Shown here: positions 45,412-58,546 of the stretch, one piece after another
Position numbering within the stretch: position 1 is the stretch's first letter
How the letters are laid out: every line of letters begins with the position of its first letter
Origin: Neoconidiobolus thromboides FSU 785
Taxonomy: Eukaryota > Entomophthoromycota > Entomophthoromycetes > Entomophthorales > Neoconidiobolaceae
Assembly: GCA_025603075.1 (NCBI GenBank)
Contig: MU626283.1
Coordinates: forward strand, 1 to 64,000
Direction of reading: 5' to 3'
Length of the DNA stretch: 64,000 nt
Notes under the pieces: model-generated
The model's database searches: none
What the model saw: only the letters and a program-made list of their open reading frames with translations
What the model was told of the DNA's origin: nothing
Made by a program: the position numbers and the translations under genes

Positions 45412-48351
45412 TTACTTAAACAAGTTTAAAGCAGATGTCTTTTTATGTCCTTTGAATACAAGGCTATCATCTAAAACCAATATTAATATTTCTTTGGTAA
45501 CAAAAAATAACAAAAAAAGTTTACCATTCAAATTATTATTCAAAGTATTAACCAACTCATTACCATTGGAAGATAAGTATTTTGAGGAGTAGCCTAAACC
45601 AAGGATAGGTTCTTTAAGTAATTCTTTCAATTGATATTTCAATTTTTCTAATTGACCTTGTTTCTTTTTATTTTTTATCTTACTAACATCTTCATCTGAG
45701 CTAAGGCTAAAAGAATATCAATAAACAAAATCTAATTATAATTTAAACATCTATTACTTATCTGAATCCAATTCAATTTCCAATAGATCCGCTGATTTTT
45801 TAAGCCAGGATTTATCTGCTTTATCCTAAAATATAATCAGCACCTCTTAGAAAATAATCAAAATCTTCACTTACCTTATCTAAACCATGTTGTAACTGGT
45901 CGACCTGCTTAGCAAGCGCGAGTCTAGCTTTTAGTTTTGAAGCTAACAGTGAATCCACTGGAAACTCTTGAATATTAGCTCTTTTCAAAGCTTTGCAGAT
46001 ATTACGATAAGCTTTAAGCTCCTCTGGACAACAAAGCATCAACGACATACCTTGACGTTTAGCACGAGCAGTACGACCAGATCGATGAATATATATTTCT
46101 CCGCTTCTTGGTATTTGATAATGTACAATATATTCTACATTAGGAATATCTAACCCTCGAGCAGCTACATCAGAACAAATTAATACTACATTTTCTTCAT
46201 TTTTAAATCGATCGACATTTTTCAATCTTTGCCTTTGTGGCATCTGTGCATGTAATGGGTAGGCGTTTACATTTAAATTTTTTAAGATCGGTACTATTCT
46301 TCGGATACTATCAATGCTGTTTAAGAATACTAGCGTACGGCCAGGGTACCTTGTTACAAAGAAATAGAGATAAAGATCCTAAATATACGTTAATAACTTT
46401 ATTAATAATTTAATTTAATATTACTTTTTCTTCTTTGATACAGTCAATTCTAGCTTCAATCAATTTTTCACTTGTTATCTTTTTACTAGTTATATCGATA
46501 TGTACTGGATTACTATCTTTGAATTTGATCTTTTTTATTATAGCATCTAAATATAAAATATTAATAATCAAAAAATGCGAATGAACAAAATTTACCTATT
46601 ACTGACTCCTTTGGTTTCTTGCTCTTAAAATTAGGATTCGAAGTGTTACCATCCATAGTAGCAGAGAAAATAAAAGATTGATAGTTTGTATTACTTCTAT
46701 AATAAAAGAAACATGTAAATTATAAATTACTAACAATATAAAAATGATTACTTGTTGACCAAATCTAAAATGTATTGTAGTTCTTTAAAATGGCCTTTTT
46801 CAATCATTCTATCAGCTTCATCCAATACAAGGAACTTGATATTTTGGACCAAATTTTTATTAAAATTGGACTAATTATTAATCAATAAAGAATGAAAAAA
46901 TAGATCAGTAGTTAATTTACTTGTGTAATCAATTCCCATAAACGACCTGGTGTAGCAACCAAAATATGTGGAATATGATTCAATATTCTTTCTTGCTTTT
47001 GAATACTCATACCACCAACGATAGCATCAACCTAAAAATTAAATAACCTTCGTATATTGTCTATATGATATTCACCTTAATTCTAGCATATTTTGTCATT
47101 GCTTTTAAATGGTCTTTAATTTGAATAGCTAATTCACGGGTGGGTGATAAAATCAACGCAAATAACTTTTGATTTTTTTCTAACGAGTTATCCATATAAG
47201 CTAATTTATTCAATATTGGTAATCCAAAGGCTAATGTTTTTCCAGAACCCTAAGCATATTATCAATAAACGATAATTAATATTTTATTAATCCAACTTAC
47301 AGTTTCAGCACAACCAATGATATCTTTACCCTTCATAGCTTGTGGCATCACTCTTTTTTGAATTTCAGTAGGGCTTTCAAATCCTTGATCTTGAATTGCT
47401 TTTAAAATCCTTTCATTTAAATTGTATTCATTCCAATGTTTCGTAGAATCACCTGGTACTTTAAAATAATTTCAATCTTTTATACTAATAAATATTATTT
47501 AAATTTACCAAACTTAAACTCAGCTTCTTTGTTTTCTTTATCATTAATTATAGTTTTTGCTTTCTTTTCCTTCTTTTCTTTTTTTTCTATCATCTTTTTT
47601 TCCAAGTCTCCAAAGTTAAAGTCTCCATCGCTTTCTTTTTCATTGTCTGATTCATTCCCTCCTTCTATAGCTTCTTCTTCATCTCCTTCTATATCTTCTT
47701 CTATATCTTCTTCATCTGATTCTGTATCTTCATCTATATCTTCTTCTATATCTTCTTCTTCTTCTATGATATCCTCCTCTGTATTTTCAATTTCCTGAAT
47801 TCCTTCTTCTTCACTATCCGAAAGAGGCCTTAAAACTAAGGGTCTTTTATTTTTCCTTTCTTTTTTAACTTCATCACCAGCTTCGGTTTCAACAAAATCA
47901 TTAACATGAATAAATTCTACTTTTTTCATTTCTTCGATTGATAAAGGAAGTTCATACTCATCTTTTTTAGCTTTATTATTGTTCTTTTTTAACTTTTTTT
48001 CATCAATTACCTATTAAAATGTTAGTTTTATCTCGTAGAAAGCTTAATTCTATATTATTAAATTACTTTAAATTGTAATGTTTTACCGCCATTTTTATCT
48101 TCTACCCATTCACAATCTACTCCCTCAATTTCTTCAAAACCTAATACATCTCCCATATCATCAGAAATTGTCAAAGCTTCACTGGTCTCCACTTTTTTCC
48201 AGGGTAAAGCGTTATATCGAATTGCTTTAACAGCTGGCATTGGTGGCGGATTATTACTTATCTCATGCCATTTCAAATCATTTTCAGTAGTATTACTTGT
48301 TCTCTTCTTTTTATTTTGTTGACTGTTGGTTTTATTCCCTTTTTTTGCCAT
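45412..48351 (-). CDS. MAK5: DEAD-box RNA helicase Mak5/DDX24-like, 12 exons
   Basis: Coding exons in transcript order: 48351-48067, 48010-47509, 47458-47301, 47249-47076, 47031-46921, 46870-46752, 46696-46596, 46546-46425, 46378-45875, 45825-45758, 45706-45525 and 45470-45412; 794 residues. Helicase motifs: Q motif (GFESPTEIQ), CAETGSGKT (motif I, split by an intron), VLDEADRM (II), FSAT (III), ARGLD (V) and HRSGRTAR (VI). The N-terminus has the Mak5-type WKKVETSE and [10 protein letters not shown], then a long Glu/Asp-rich acidic tract. The C-terminal [20 protein letters not shown] matches the family tail. Mak5 works in nucleolar 60S subunit assembly. Exon 2's acidic stretch is built from GAA/GAT repeats. 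Confidence 0.93.
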
Positions 48352-48976
48352 TTTGAAAGTAAGAATGAGTTGAGTTTTTTTGATTTGGGTTTTAGTTTAT
48401 TTTCGAAAATAAATCAATCTGGAAAACGGATTTTCGGACTGGTTATTAGCGGTGAAAAACCAATTTTTTTTGTTGAATGTCATGATAGTAAACGAGTTTT
48501 TAGTAGTAGTATAGTAAATTATATGTACTAATTTATAAAATAGAGTTTTAGTATGTAAACAACATTAGCAAGGTAGCTTAAACTCTATGTATTATTTTTA
48601 TGAAGCATTATTTAAAAATTTCGATATTTTTGAAATTTTATTCTATTTTATTAGTTCAATCAATTTAGCCTTTTATCTTTTAGTAGGATTCACAACAATG
48701 AAGATATACAATAAAGCCAATCCTTTAGTAGTAAAAATGAAGATTTATAATATGATAGAAGCAATTTATAACTTTTATATAAATCTAATAGAATAGCTTG
48801 AAGCTACTATCATTAAACTTGGCTAAACTAACTTCCGTTTTGCCATTTGATTGGTTGATCTAAAAACCTCAAAAAATTGATAATTAAGCATAATTTAATT
48901 GCCAATAATGAATCGAGCTAAGTGTGATTAATCTCGAAATTCAAAAAAGCCATTTTTAGTTTACTAAAATAAAATT
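48352..48976. other. Divergent spacer between Mak5 and CLPTM1 genes
   Basis: 625 bp. A 69-codon open frame at 48587-48796 is Tyr/Phe/Asn/Ile-rich like random AT sequence and is not called a gene. Confidence 0.45.
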
Positions 48977-51505
48977 ATGGCAGGAACCGAAGCAGTAGTT
49001 GGAGCACAACAAGCAGTACCTCAAGGAGCGCCACAAACAGAAGAAAATTTCTTCCAAAGATGGGGTGGTACTATTTTTAGAATGGTAGTTATGTATTGGT
49101 TGGTACAATCTTTTCAAGGTAAATTTATTAGACTAAACTTTAATTATATGATAGTTAGATGAATAATAGTATTCAGTTGTGAAATAAAGTGAGTTACTAA
49201 ATTAATATTAGGAAATAAAAATAAGCAAGAAACCACCAATGAGGTTGTAAAGGAAACTGATGGAGAAACTACTCAACAACAAGTAAAAATTACACCTATT
49301 ACACCAGCTAACGGTATTGTTAAACCAGCTTGGAAGTTTGGACAATCTATAGTATGTTTTTTTAATATTCTTTATAATTATATTTAATTTTCCCTAAATA
49401 AATAGTATTTTAAAATAGTAATAAATGAAGAAGAAACTATTCAATCCACAAAAGATGAAAATAGTTTATATACTTTTCAAACAGACCCATTTGTATTTAC
49501 TGCTGAGGAATTCAAGTTCAATTATAACCATCAAATTGAATTATCAAATGTAAAATTTTTAATCGATTGTTGAAATTCAGTTTTAATATATAAATAGAAT
49601 ACCCAACATAACGGAACTATTTATGCTCATTTATATTTAGCTAAGGAGGGTTTCTCTATTAATGAAGAGGATAGCAATTACTCTCCAGAAGCTGTTTTGT
49701 ATAGAAAAAAAGGTAATTATTTTTCAAAAATATTATGTATAAATAACAGCTATTAAATGAATTTTAGTATTGACACGTTATTTCCCAATCAAAAAGCAAG
49801 CTAAAATGAAAAGATTAATTGGAAACAATAAAGAAGAGGAAGAGGAAGAAGCTGAAGAAGTTATTATTGCTGATGATTCAACAAAGGAAACCAAAACTAA
49901 CTTTGTAAGTTTTTATTACTTTTTTTAAAACCTCTAAGTTATTTATTTTATCAAGAAATCTTTATTACTAAAAAATACTGGACCTGTATATGCTCATTGG
50001 CACAATAATTTTACTATTCAGTTGGTAAATAGTGATACTCCACTTCAATCTAGAGGTTTACCACCTCCAGTATTAGAGCGTAAGTTATACAGCCATGAAA
50101 ATTAATATACAATTATTAAACAAAATGCATCAATAGATATAAGATACATCCATGAAGCAGATAAGGAAATCCAAGATTCTATTTATCCTATTGTTTATTT
50201 TAATGATTTTTGGGTATTAAGAGAAAATTGCTATCCCGTTAATCAAACTTTGAGGTAAATTGAATAGAATTCGGTATATTATTAGTATAACTCATGATGT
50301 TGATATTATAATTACTAGCACTCTACCAATCAACGTTGAAATTAGTAACATAGCATTATGGAAGTTTCAAATGATAGCAGCAGCCGATGCTCAACTTAGT
50401 ATGCAAATGCAAATGATGGGTGGAGATCCACATGAAATGGATTTAATTAAAGTAAAAATAAATTCATATTAAATAATCATAATTGTAATAATACTCTTAT
50501 TAGTCTACATTGATGGATACCAACCCTTGGTTATTAGGATTAACTATGATAGTATCTTTACTTCATTCTTTATTTGATTTCTTAGCATTTAAAAATGGTA
50601 AATGTTTCTTTAAAGTTTTTGGGCTTCGTTTTAATTTGTAATTCTTAGATATTGCCTTCTGGCAAAACAAAAAAGATAATATTGGTGTTTCTGTTAGAAC
50701 CTTAACCATGAATATTATCTTCCAATTAATCATCTTTTTGTATTTATTTGATAATTCGGATTCTACTTCTTGGATGGTATTAATATCTAATTTCGTTTCT
50801 CTTTTAATTGAGGCTTGGAAAATCAAAAAAGCTTTAAATGTTAAAGTAAGTATTTTTATATTTTATTTGTTATGTTTTATTTATTAATTGAATTTTAGTT
50901 TATTAAGACAAATACTGGGTTTTTACCTTATACTTTAGAATTTCAATCAAAAGAAACTACCGAATTAGAAGAAAAGACCGATGAATACGATCAGGTAGGT
51001 TACTTGATTATAACAAAATTAACAGTATTTATCAAAATGTAATTTATAGATGGCTTACACTTACTTATCTTACATTGCGTATCCACTATTAGTAGGTTAT
51101 GCTATCTATTCCTTATACTATGAAACTCATAAGAGCTGGTATTCCTATTTCGTTAATACGGCTGTAGGGTTTGTATATGCTTTTGGATTTATAACAATGA
51201 CGCCCCAATTATTTATCAACTACAAACTTAAATCAGTTGCCCATATGCCTTTCAAAACATTTATGTATAAAGCATTAAACACTTTTATTGATGATTTATT
51301 CGCTTTTATCATTAAGATGCCAACCTTACATAGATTAGCTTGTTTAAGAGATGATGTAGTATTCTTTGTTTATCTTTATCAAAGGTGGATTTATAAAGAA
51401 GATCATACTAGAGCTAATGAATTTGGTCAAGTCGCTTTAGATGAAAATGAAACTAAAGATAAAAAAGAGGAGGCTAAATCCATTGAATCAAAAAAAGAAA
51501 AATAA
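48977..51505 (+). CDS. CLPTM1-like transmembrane protein, 12 exons
   Basis: Exons: 48977-49118, 49212-49351, 49406-49549, 49598-49712, 49768-49904, 49956-50079, 50137-50254, 50319-50451, 50504-50597, 50649-50845, 50899-50994 and 51050-51505; 631 residues. The signatures are YPIVYFNDFWVLRENC, TLPINVEIS then ALWKFQ, the block SLLHSLFDFLAFKNDIAFW followed by SVRTLTMN, and the C-terminal FINYKLKSVAHMPFKTFMYK with FAFIIKMPTLHRLACLRDDV. There are about five or six C-terminal membrane helices and an N-terminal one. Animal CLPTM1 is an ER/Golgi protein affecting receptor trafficking, and CLPTM1L is reported to scramble GPI precursors, which would connect to Mcd4 in this window. That link is inference. 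Confidence 0.92.
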
Positions 51506-51605
51506 AGTAGCATTTTTTTAGATAAATATTATTGTTTTTATGCTTTTTATTGTTTACAGTCAGTCCCCTTCTCAAAGTCTAATGTTATAAAAAGTTGGTT
51601 TATAT

Positions 51606-51785
51606 TTAACACCTACGACATCCTCCTGCTCCTCCTATACCGACTGCATGCGCTCCTCCAGGTCCAAACCCTATAGCTGCACCTAATCCAATATCTAAGA
51701 ACTTATCTTCTTTACTTTGATTAGAGTTTATCGGGATAGTAAGTACTAAAGTTGATAACGTAACTAATACGAATAATAATTTCAT
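51606..51785 (-). CDS. Very small secreted Gly-rich peptide ending in CRRC
   Basis: A 59-residue frame starting MKLLFVLVTLSTLVLTIP, a textbook signal peptide. The mature ~40 residues are a polar stretch (NSNQSKEDKF), a Gly-rich hydrophobic segment (GLGAAIGFGPGGAHAVGIGG) and the tail GGCRRC with the only two Cys. Such a high local GC content in Gly/Ala codons is striking in this AT-rich DNA and argues for selection on the protein. The gene sits 3' to 3' with the CLPTM1 gene, about 100 bp apart. I do not recognise a family. A processed secreted peptide is possible; no activity is claimed. Confidence 0.6.
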   Translation of the reverse strand: MKLLFVLVTLSTLVLTIPINSNQSKEDKFLDIGLGAAIGFGPGGAHAVGIGGAGGCRRC

Positions 51786-53388
51786 AGTTATAATATTATC
51801 CTTTTGATAAATAATAAGAGATGTCAGGTTTATGATATAATATTACATTTATTCATGTATTTATAGTTTTTTTCTAACTCAGCCTAATTTTTTTTTTTAA
51901 AAATTGATCAACATTTTATTTTTCTATATTTGGATGAGTTTGATTTTTTAGTTTAAAATGTTTATCTTTCTTATTTATATGAAATCGAATATAATATTTA
52001 TTTAAAATCCTTTTACATTGTTTTATATTCAATATAGAATTATATAGTATCTTATTTATTTCCCCTATTGTATATCATTTAGAGCTTACGAATGACATCT
52101 AAATTATTCTAAAGTTTTAACACTATTTATTATATAATAATGATTCGTTATTATTAATATTTTAATATTCAAATATGAGCATAGTTTATTTGGCTACCTT
52201 TAAATGTTCAATAATTTGCTATTTATAAATGAAGACGATTTTTATTATAGACAGTAGTTATAACAATAGAAATTGGATTTTTTGTATAAACTTTATAACT
52301 TTAAATCCAACTATTTATTAAGTTTTTTTATAACAAAATTATCTTTATTAAACATTAAACTACTACATAATTTTTCTTTAATGTTTACTATAACATGAAA
52401 TAATGCTGCAATAGCTTAAACATTTTATAGTTCAAGACTCTGGTTCTGTTGTATAAGAAAAAGCTACCACCTTCTTAATCATAGATATAACTTATAACAC
52501 ATACATTAACAGAAAATACTAAGATTGTTTATATCATAAAAATAATTTGTACATGTATGGTATTATAAAATAAATAAAACTTATTAACACTTATCAATAA
52601 ATACAATCTTTGAATATCTTCTTTAAATTACACGTATAAGTTACGTGGAAGTTTCAACTTTAATGAGATTTATATAAAAAAAAGTAAAAATCAAATAATT
52701 TTTGTGCTTTTTTTAAAAAACTCATAAACAATCTAGAATAAACAATTTAAAGAACATTTAACTATCTTTTTATAACACAGCCTTTATGTTCTGATATATT
52801 AGATTTAATATATTTAAGGACATCAGGTTTTTGGAGGTTATTCGATTCTTCACAAATTTAAATCTTAGAGCTGTGGCAACTCTATTGAGACTTAATTTTT
52901 AATAATCTTTAGAACTAATTATTTATCTAGTTGGTTTTTTTGAAGCTTAGTTCTATAATTTTAGGCTGATTTTGGTGACTCTATTCTCAAATAAACAGCT
53001 AATTAGGTCGTAATAAAGTTAAAAAATCTAAAAGCTGACAAAAATTATTCGCAGCAGTTAGAAAGCTACTTATAGCTTTTATATTATTGGATAAAAAAGG
53101 ATTACCTAAAGGCGCAGCTATTACAGAGAGGGAGGAAAAAGAAATCAAACTTTAAAAAAATTAAGATTAAAGCCCAAGAGCGAAAATAACATATTAATAG
53201 TAAGTTAAAAATAATTAAATAATTAATAATAACTGCGATAATTTATTAATTTTAAAATAAACCTATTTAAATACCAACGGAGTTCGCATCTATTGAATTT
53301 TTTTATATTTATTTCATCTATTATAATAATCAATTTATTAATCATGCGCTTCTATTTAAAAAGACAAAAAACAATTTCAGAATTGACA
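51786..53388. other. Gene-free AT-rich spacer
   Basis: About 1.6 kb between the small peptide gene and the CHY protein, with no gene, tRNA or foldback element seen. Confidence 0.5.
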
Positions 53389-56154
53389 ATGGAAACCACT
53401 GAGGACATAGCAACTTCTATTTCAAATCCAAGTATTAGAAGCGATCAACTACCAAATGGAAATAATGGTAAACAAGTTGGCGTGCAACTAAACGCCAAAA
53501 GTATCACTTTTGTTCCTCGTAAGAAAACTAATGCTGTAAGAGAAACGAATAATAATGGGAATGCTAGGCCTAATTTCAATAAATTTGATGGGAGGCAACA
53601 TCAAGGTAATATGCTTAAGACGCTTATCATCATCTATTTTGTTTTTTGTTATGTATAAACTACTGATATTAACAATCCTGTTTTTTATTAGTCGACTCAA
53701 CTGACTCTTCACCCGGTGTCAAAATTAACAAAAACAAATTCATTCCTAGCAACTCAAACTACGAAGCTCAATTTTTACAAGTGGTAGATAAAATAGCTAT
53801 GAAATTTCCAATACTTTCTCGTGAATACACTACTGCTTCCAACAATATCAAAGGGATGATTGAGCTCAGTATTGCTCCCTCTGATCCAGAGTTTCCGTAT
53901 GAATTGGAAAAATTAAACCTTAAGATTATTGTTGGAGTCGAAAATAGGTTTCAATTACCTAGTTTAGTTAAAGTGCTTAATGCTGATATTCCAAGGGCTT
54001 TTGCAGTTAATATAGAGGGCGCTTTTATTAAACAATGTAATTTAAAGAAGAATCAGTTGATTGAGAACTTAGTTTGGTTGGATAGAAATTTGACTGAAGT
54101 ATTGAAGAGACCAGAAGCAAACATCATTAAGTTTGTTAGAAGAGCTCCAGTAGAAAGTGGGAGTATGAAAATTAATGATGCTGTGAGTGATAATAATGTT
54201 AATGAAGTAAGTATTGATTTTAATAGAAATATATGGTATATTTATTATATTTATAGAAAAAACAAATAGCAGTTGTTAAAAATAATATTGTAAATAGTTC
54301 TTTTAATACTCAACATAATGATCTTTTTAATCATTATAACATTTCAGTCGAAGTAAATACTTAACGTTTAGTCTTCTTGAATTTATTAATTATTTTAAAG
54401 AAAAAACAAGAAACTGAAACTGTTGGTCTAACCCCTGAATTAAAGATGAGAAGAGAAAAAGAGATTACTCAAATTGAAAGGAGGTTTCGTCGTCATCATA
54501 AAGTTATATGGTAAAAATAGATAATTATTGAATAATTCATAATTAATATCCAAATAATTAGTGATGATAAAGACAAATATGTATTTGAAGTAAAACTCGA
54601 GCCATCCGATCCAGATTTTAAATTCAAAAAAGAATGCTCATATTATTATTTAACAATAACAATACCTGCTCTATATCCTACACAAGGCAGCTCAATTTCT
54701 TTAAAAATTATACCTGGTAGACAAGCTCTAACTATTAAGGATTACATGTTTAAGTAAGTTTTGTTTGGTGTTAATATGCTTAAAGTTTAATTATTATTTT
54801 TAGGAATGTTGAAAAAGGATTTAACGATTATGCTTCTAAATCAAATACTACTACTATTTTACATTGTGTTAATTGGTTAGATACTAGATTAGAATCATTA
54901 ATGACTTTACCACCATTAGAAACATCAATTCCTACTCCACCCAAATCACCTGAAATGAACAATAATAGTTCAAAAATTCATTATCACCATGATATATATA
55001 ATAATAATTCAAAAACTCATTATCAGCACGAAATGAATAGCAATAGTCCAAAAGTTTATCAACACCATGGAAAGAATGGAGATAAATATGATTTTAAAGA
55101 ATTAATTGATTCCAAAGAATCATACATGAATCCCTATTCAAAAGAAAAACAAAATGAAAGTTTAACAATATATAATGATAATGAGCATCAAGCTAAAGAA
55201 GAAATGAATAGCCAATTGCCTCCACCAACTTCACACAATGGTATTCAGTTAAAATTTTCCAATCATGAAATCAAAAATGTATCATTATTAATAGCAGAAT
55301 CTGTGGAATTAGAAGCTGTATGTGAACGTTGTAAAGCAAGGTTGGCATCACCAAAATTACTACCACATCATCAAACATTTTTTTCATGCTCTAAATGTAA
55401 TAATAATTTGGCCCTGAGATTCAGACCTACAATAATTCATCATGATTCCGATAGTTTAGGCTATTTAGATAATTTAAATTGCTCACCAATTTCTATTACT
55501 AAAGTAAGTTTGACTGTTAGTTGTAATAAATGTGAAAATTTAAATATTGGTTTAAATGGGTTCAAATCAATATTGTTATCTACTACTGTATCAGAAATCT
55601 GTAGATCTTGTCATACTCATTTTTCAGTTGAAATGGGACTTTGTAAATTTATTCGTTTAGCTCCCTCTGCTGCTATTTTTGAATTACCAACTTCTACCTC
55701 CAATTTACCAAAAGCTCAATTATTAGGTGTCTTACCAAGAAAAGAGAAATTGGATATAAAATTAGGTACTCCATTACCTTCCTTTGGTACATGTTCGCAT
55801 TATCGAAAATCCTATCGTTGGTTACGTTTTCCATGCTGTGGACAAGCATTTCCGTGTAGTACATGTCATGATCAATCTGTACAAAGTACAGAAAATAATC
55901 ATGAATCTGTTTATGCTACATCTATGATTTGTGGGTATTGTTCTAAAGAATTTAACTATTTTTCTGGTAATCAAAACCAACCACAATGTAAAGCTTGTGG
56001 GCATTTATTGACTCATTCTTCTAAAGGTAAAGCTTTTTGGGAGGGTGGCAAAGGGACAAGAGATAGAAGTAAAATGAATAAAAATGAAGGTAGAAAGTAT
56101 AAAGGGTTGAATAAAACGGTGTCTAAAAAGAAACAGGCAGAGGAAAAAATTTAA
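53389..56154 (+). CDS. CHY zinc-finger protein with two RWD-like repeats, 6 exons
   Basis: Exons: 53389-53605, 53692-54206, 54257-54352, 54401-54510, 54562-54753 and 54804-56154; 826 residues. The start is ATG 53389 (METTEDIATS); an in-frame ATG at 53344 is the alternative. Two related RWD-like modules share an L-x-PSDP-x-F strand and a closing NVE/NIE...F...WLD-R-L helix (about 110-220 and 305-405). A His/Asn/Ser-rich linker and Cys pairs (CERCKAR, CSKCNNN, CNKCEN, CRSC) follow. The C-terminal CHY zinc finger is GTCSHYRKSYRWLRFPCCGQ with CSTCHD, CGYCSKEF, CKACGH and GKGTRDRSKM. CHY domains occur in Pirh2-like ligases, but no RING is seen here. The function is unknown. Confidence 0.85.
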
Positions 56155-56423
56155 ATGGAAACATGACATCAGTTCTTGACAAAGAAGTGCTACATAGAAT
56201 TGGATCGATATTAGGTTTCTATTACCTAGTTAGGAACTGAAGGTTTTGGTTGGTGAGATGAAAAGAAGATAATTGATATTAAAGTTGATAGTTAACTATG
56301 AGTCTGCTTGCTAACTTAAAATTGATTATACAAAATAGAGCACCCAAAGTAAATTTTAGTTTAGTTTTATTTAATTTGAATAAAAAGAAATCAAAACTTT
56401 ATTATAAATAGTATATTTTATTA

Positions 56424-57478
56424 TTACACTCCAAAGAATTCATTCCCATTTTGTTTACATAAAGATATTAATTCATATGTTGTTATATTTAAAGCTTGAC
56501 TAATTAACACTATAATATCCCTCATAACCTCATCGATATAATTAATATTATGAGTATCGGATTCTAATAATATTCTATCCCTTGGGATGGTGTTGATAAG
56601 TTTATTGAACTTATTGAAATTCATACGACCATTAACTAATTTTGATATTGAAAAATAAATTTTTGGAAAGTGAAATTGAGTACTAATCTCCAACCCATGG
56701 GGTTCAATTAGTTTTACTAGCTGCTTATTAGGTTGATAGTGAATATTTAGCTTTTCCTTTTTACTAAAATTGATTACTTTTAATATTCCTTTAGCACTCT
56801 CATCACTACCTGAAAAAGAATGTAACATTAAATTCTTTGGAAACGATAAATATTCTTTGGTTGGATCATCAAATGGTTTTAGTAAATCTTTTTTTATATG
56901 AGTGAAATAATCTAATATAGAACCTTGACATTGTACAACATGGATAGAGCAAGGTAGGTTAAGCAAAGCGGATAATTGAAACTGAAGTTTAAATTGGTGA
57001 AGTTGAAGTGTGAATGGATATAATTGTTTGGTGATAGGATCAACGGCTATTTTATCGAGACCTGGATATCAAAAAATATATAAAAAATAAAAGCAATATA
57101 ATAGCAAAAACATCTCTTACCAATCTCACCAACCATTGCCCCTTTACACTTTTTTAAATTACTTAAAAGCAAATCTATCCACTCCTTGTCTCGTTTAAAC
57201 TCATTGCTAGTTTTCTCTGAAAACCAAGGATGAATACCAAAGCAAGGTATTACTCTCTTTGGGAATAAATCATATAATTGAGAGACTTTGTCCCAATCAT
57301 TAGTTAATGTACCCATCACTGCAAGTTTTTTACAGGTTGTAGTGGTTATTTTAAATTCTTCTGGATTATAGCTATCTTGAATGTGACAATGTGAGTCAAT
57401 GAGTTCAGTTAAGTCTATGGACGAGATATCTTGTTGAGATGGTGTTTCTTGAGATGGTATTTCGTTAATTGGATTCAT
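56424..57478 (-). CDS. TatD-family metal-dependent deoxyribonuclease, 2 exons
   Basis: Exons 57478-57121 and 57061-56424 encode 331 residues. Metal ligands of the TatD TIM barrel are present: DSHCHIQD (HxH), GEIGLDK (bridging Glu; the intron splits this motif), SIHVVQCQG (His), LHSFSGSDES (His) and ILLESDTHN (Asp). TatD enzymes are Mg-dependent 3'-5' exonucleases linked to DNA repair and apoptotic DNA degradation. An FGIHPW segment is typical of the fungal/plant Cut9-interacting Scn1-like branch, so it may be closer to Scn1 than to Tat-D proper. No targeting signal is seen. Confidence 0.88.
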
Positions 57479-58546
57479 TTCATTATTAAAAAATCAAATT
57501 GAGAATTTTTTTTCATCATTCAAATTTATATTGAATTTGAATGTTTATGAAATAAGAATTTGTTAACTGGTTAAGCGACTAGGAATTAATATAGGCCAGA
57601 AAGTAGTCCTTAGTTTATAGCTTAAGGCGCGAATAGCTGTTGGCAAAAATTTCCTTGTTTTTTGTTGGATATGACAGATTTATCTAGTTCAACATAAATA
57701 TTTTTAATCAAAGAGTACAACAATAATATACATTATATTGTTGTAGAGCCTTGCAATATGACAGTATATTCAAGCAGAAAAAATAGCTGTTCATATTTAG
57801 TTACAATTAAAGCGATAATATTTTATTTTGTTTTAGTTGATTTTTATTTTCAAAAGTAGTTTTTTTACAATTTATTAATTTTCATATATACTGCTTATGA
57901 TGGTCTTATACATACCTTCAAAAAAGTTTAAGTCGGAAACTTAGAAACCAAAGCTTTTTGATTTTGAAAAAAATAGTTAATAGATTAAGAAAGATATAGT
58001 ATTTTGCTACGATTTTAATGTTTTAAAAACCATTTAAATTCATCTTGTACTTCATTTTAAAATTAATTGTTAGTGACACTGTAATATCTATAGCATTTGA
58101 TGGGGCATTATCTGCTCTTAACTTGAATTTTGTTTAAATTGATCAAAACTTTTAATTTGTATTTTTTCACTTAAATGTTTTGATGATAAAACATTGAAGA
58201 CTAATATTAATCTGACGTTTAAACGGGAGAAGTAAACAATTAAAAACTTTGATCCTCCTTCAAACCAAATCTGCAATATAAAATACTTTACTTCAATATT
58301 AAAAAAAACTTTGTTTTATAAAGCACTTTAATAACTTACTAAAAGTATGAATTTAATTTCTAAATTACTTCTTAGTAACAAAATATGAAATTTATAGGGA
58401 TAAAGCGAACATAAAAATCAAAAAGTACCAACACTCCAATTATCAACCCACCAATCATAGAAATTCCAAAAAGTAACATAAAAATTCCAAAAATCCAAAA
58501 CTCACTTTAACTTCAACTTCAAAAAAACTCAAAAAAACTCAACACT
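57479..58546. other. Divergent spacer between TatD and Arp4 genes
   Basis: About 1.07 kb, AT-rich, with no recognised element. AACTCAAAAAAACT-type repeats lie just before the Arp4 start. Confidence 0.45.

Noticed and set aside
47436..47798. Ser-rich plus-strand frame opposite Mak5
   Set aside because: It is the complement of the Glu/Asp-rich acidic tract of the helicase.
48587..48796. 69-codon frame with hydrophobic residues between Mak5 and CLPTM1
   Set aside because: Tyr/Phe/Asn/Ile bias equals the background; no start context or family.
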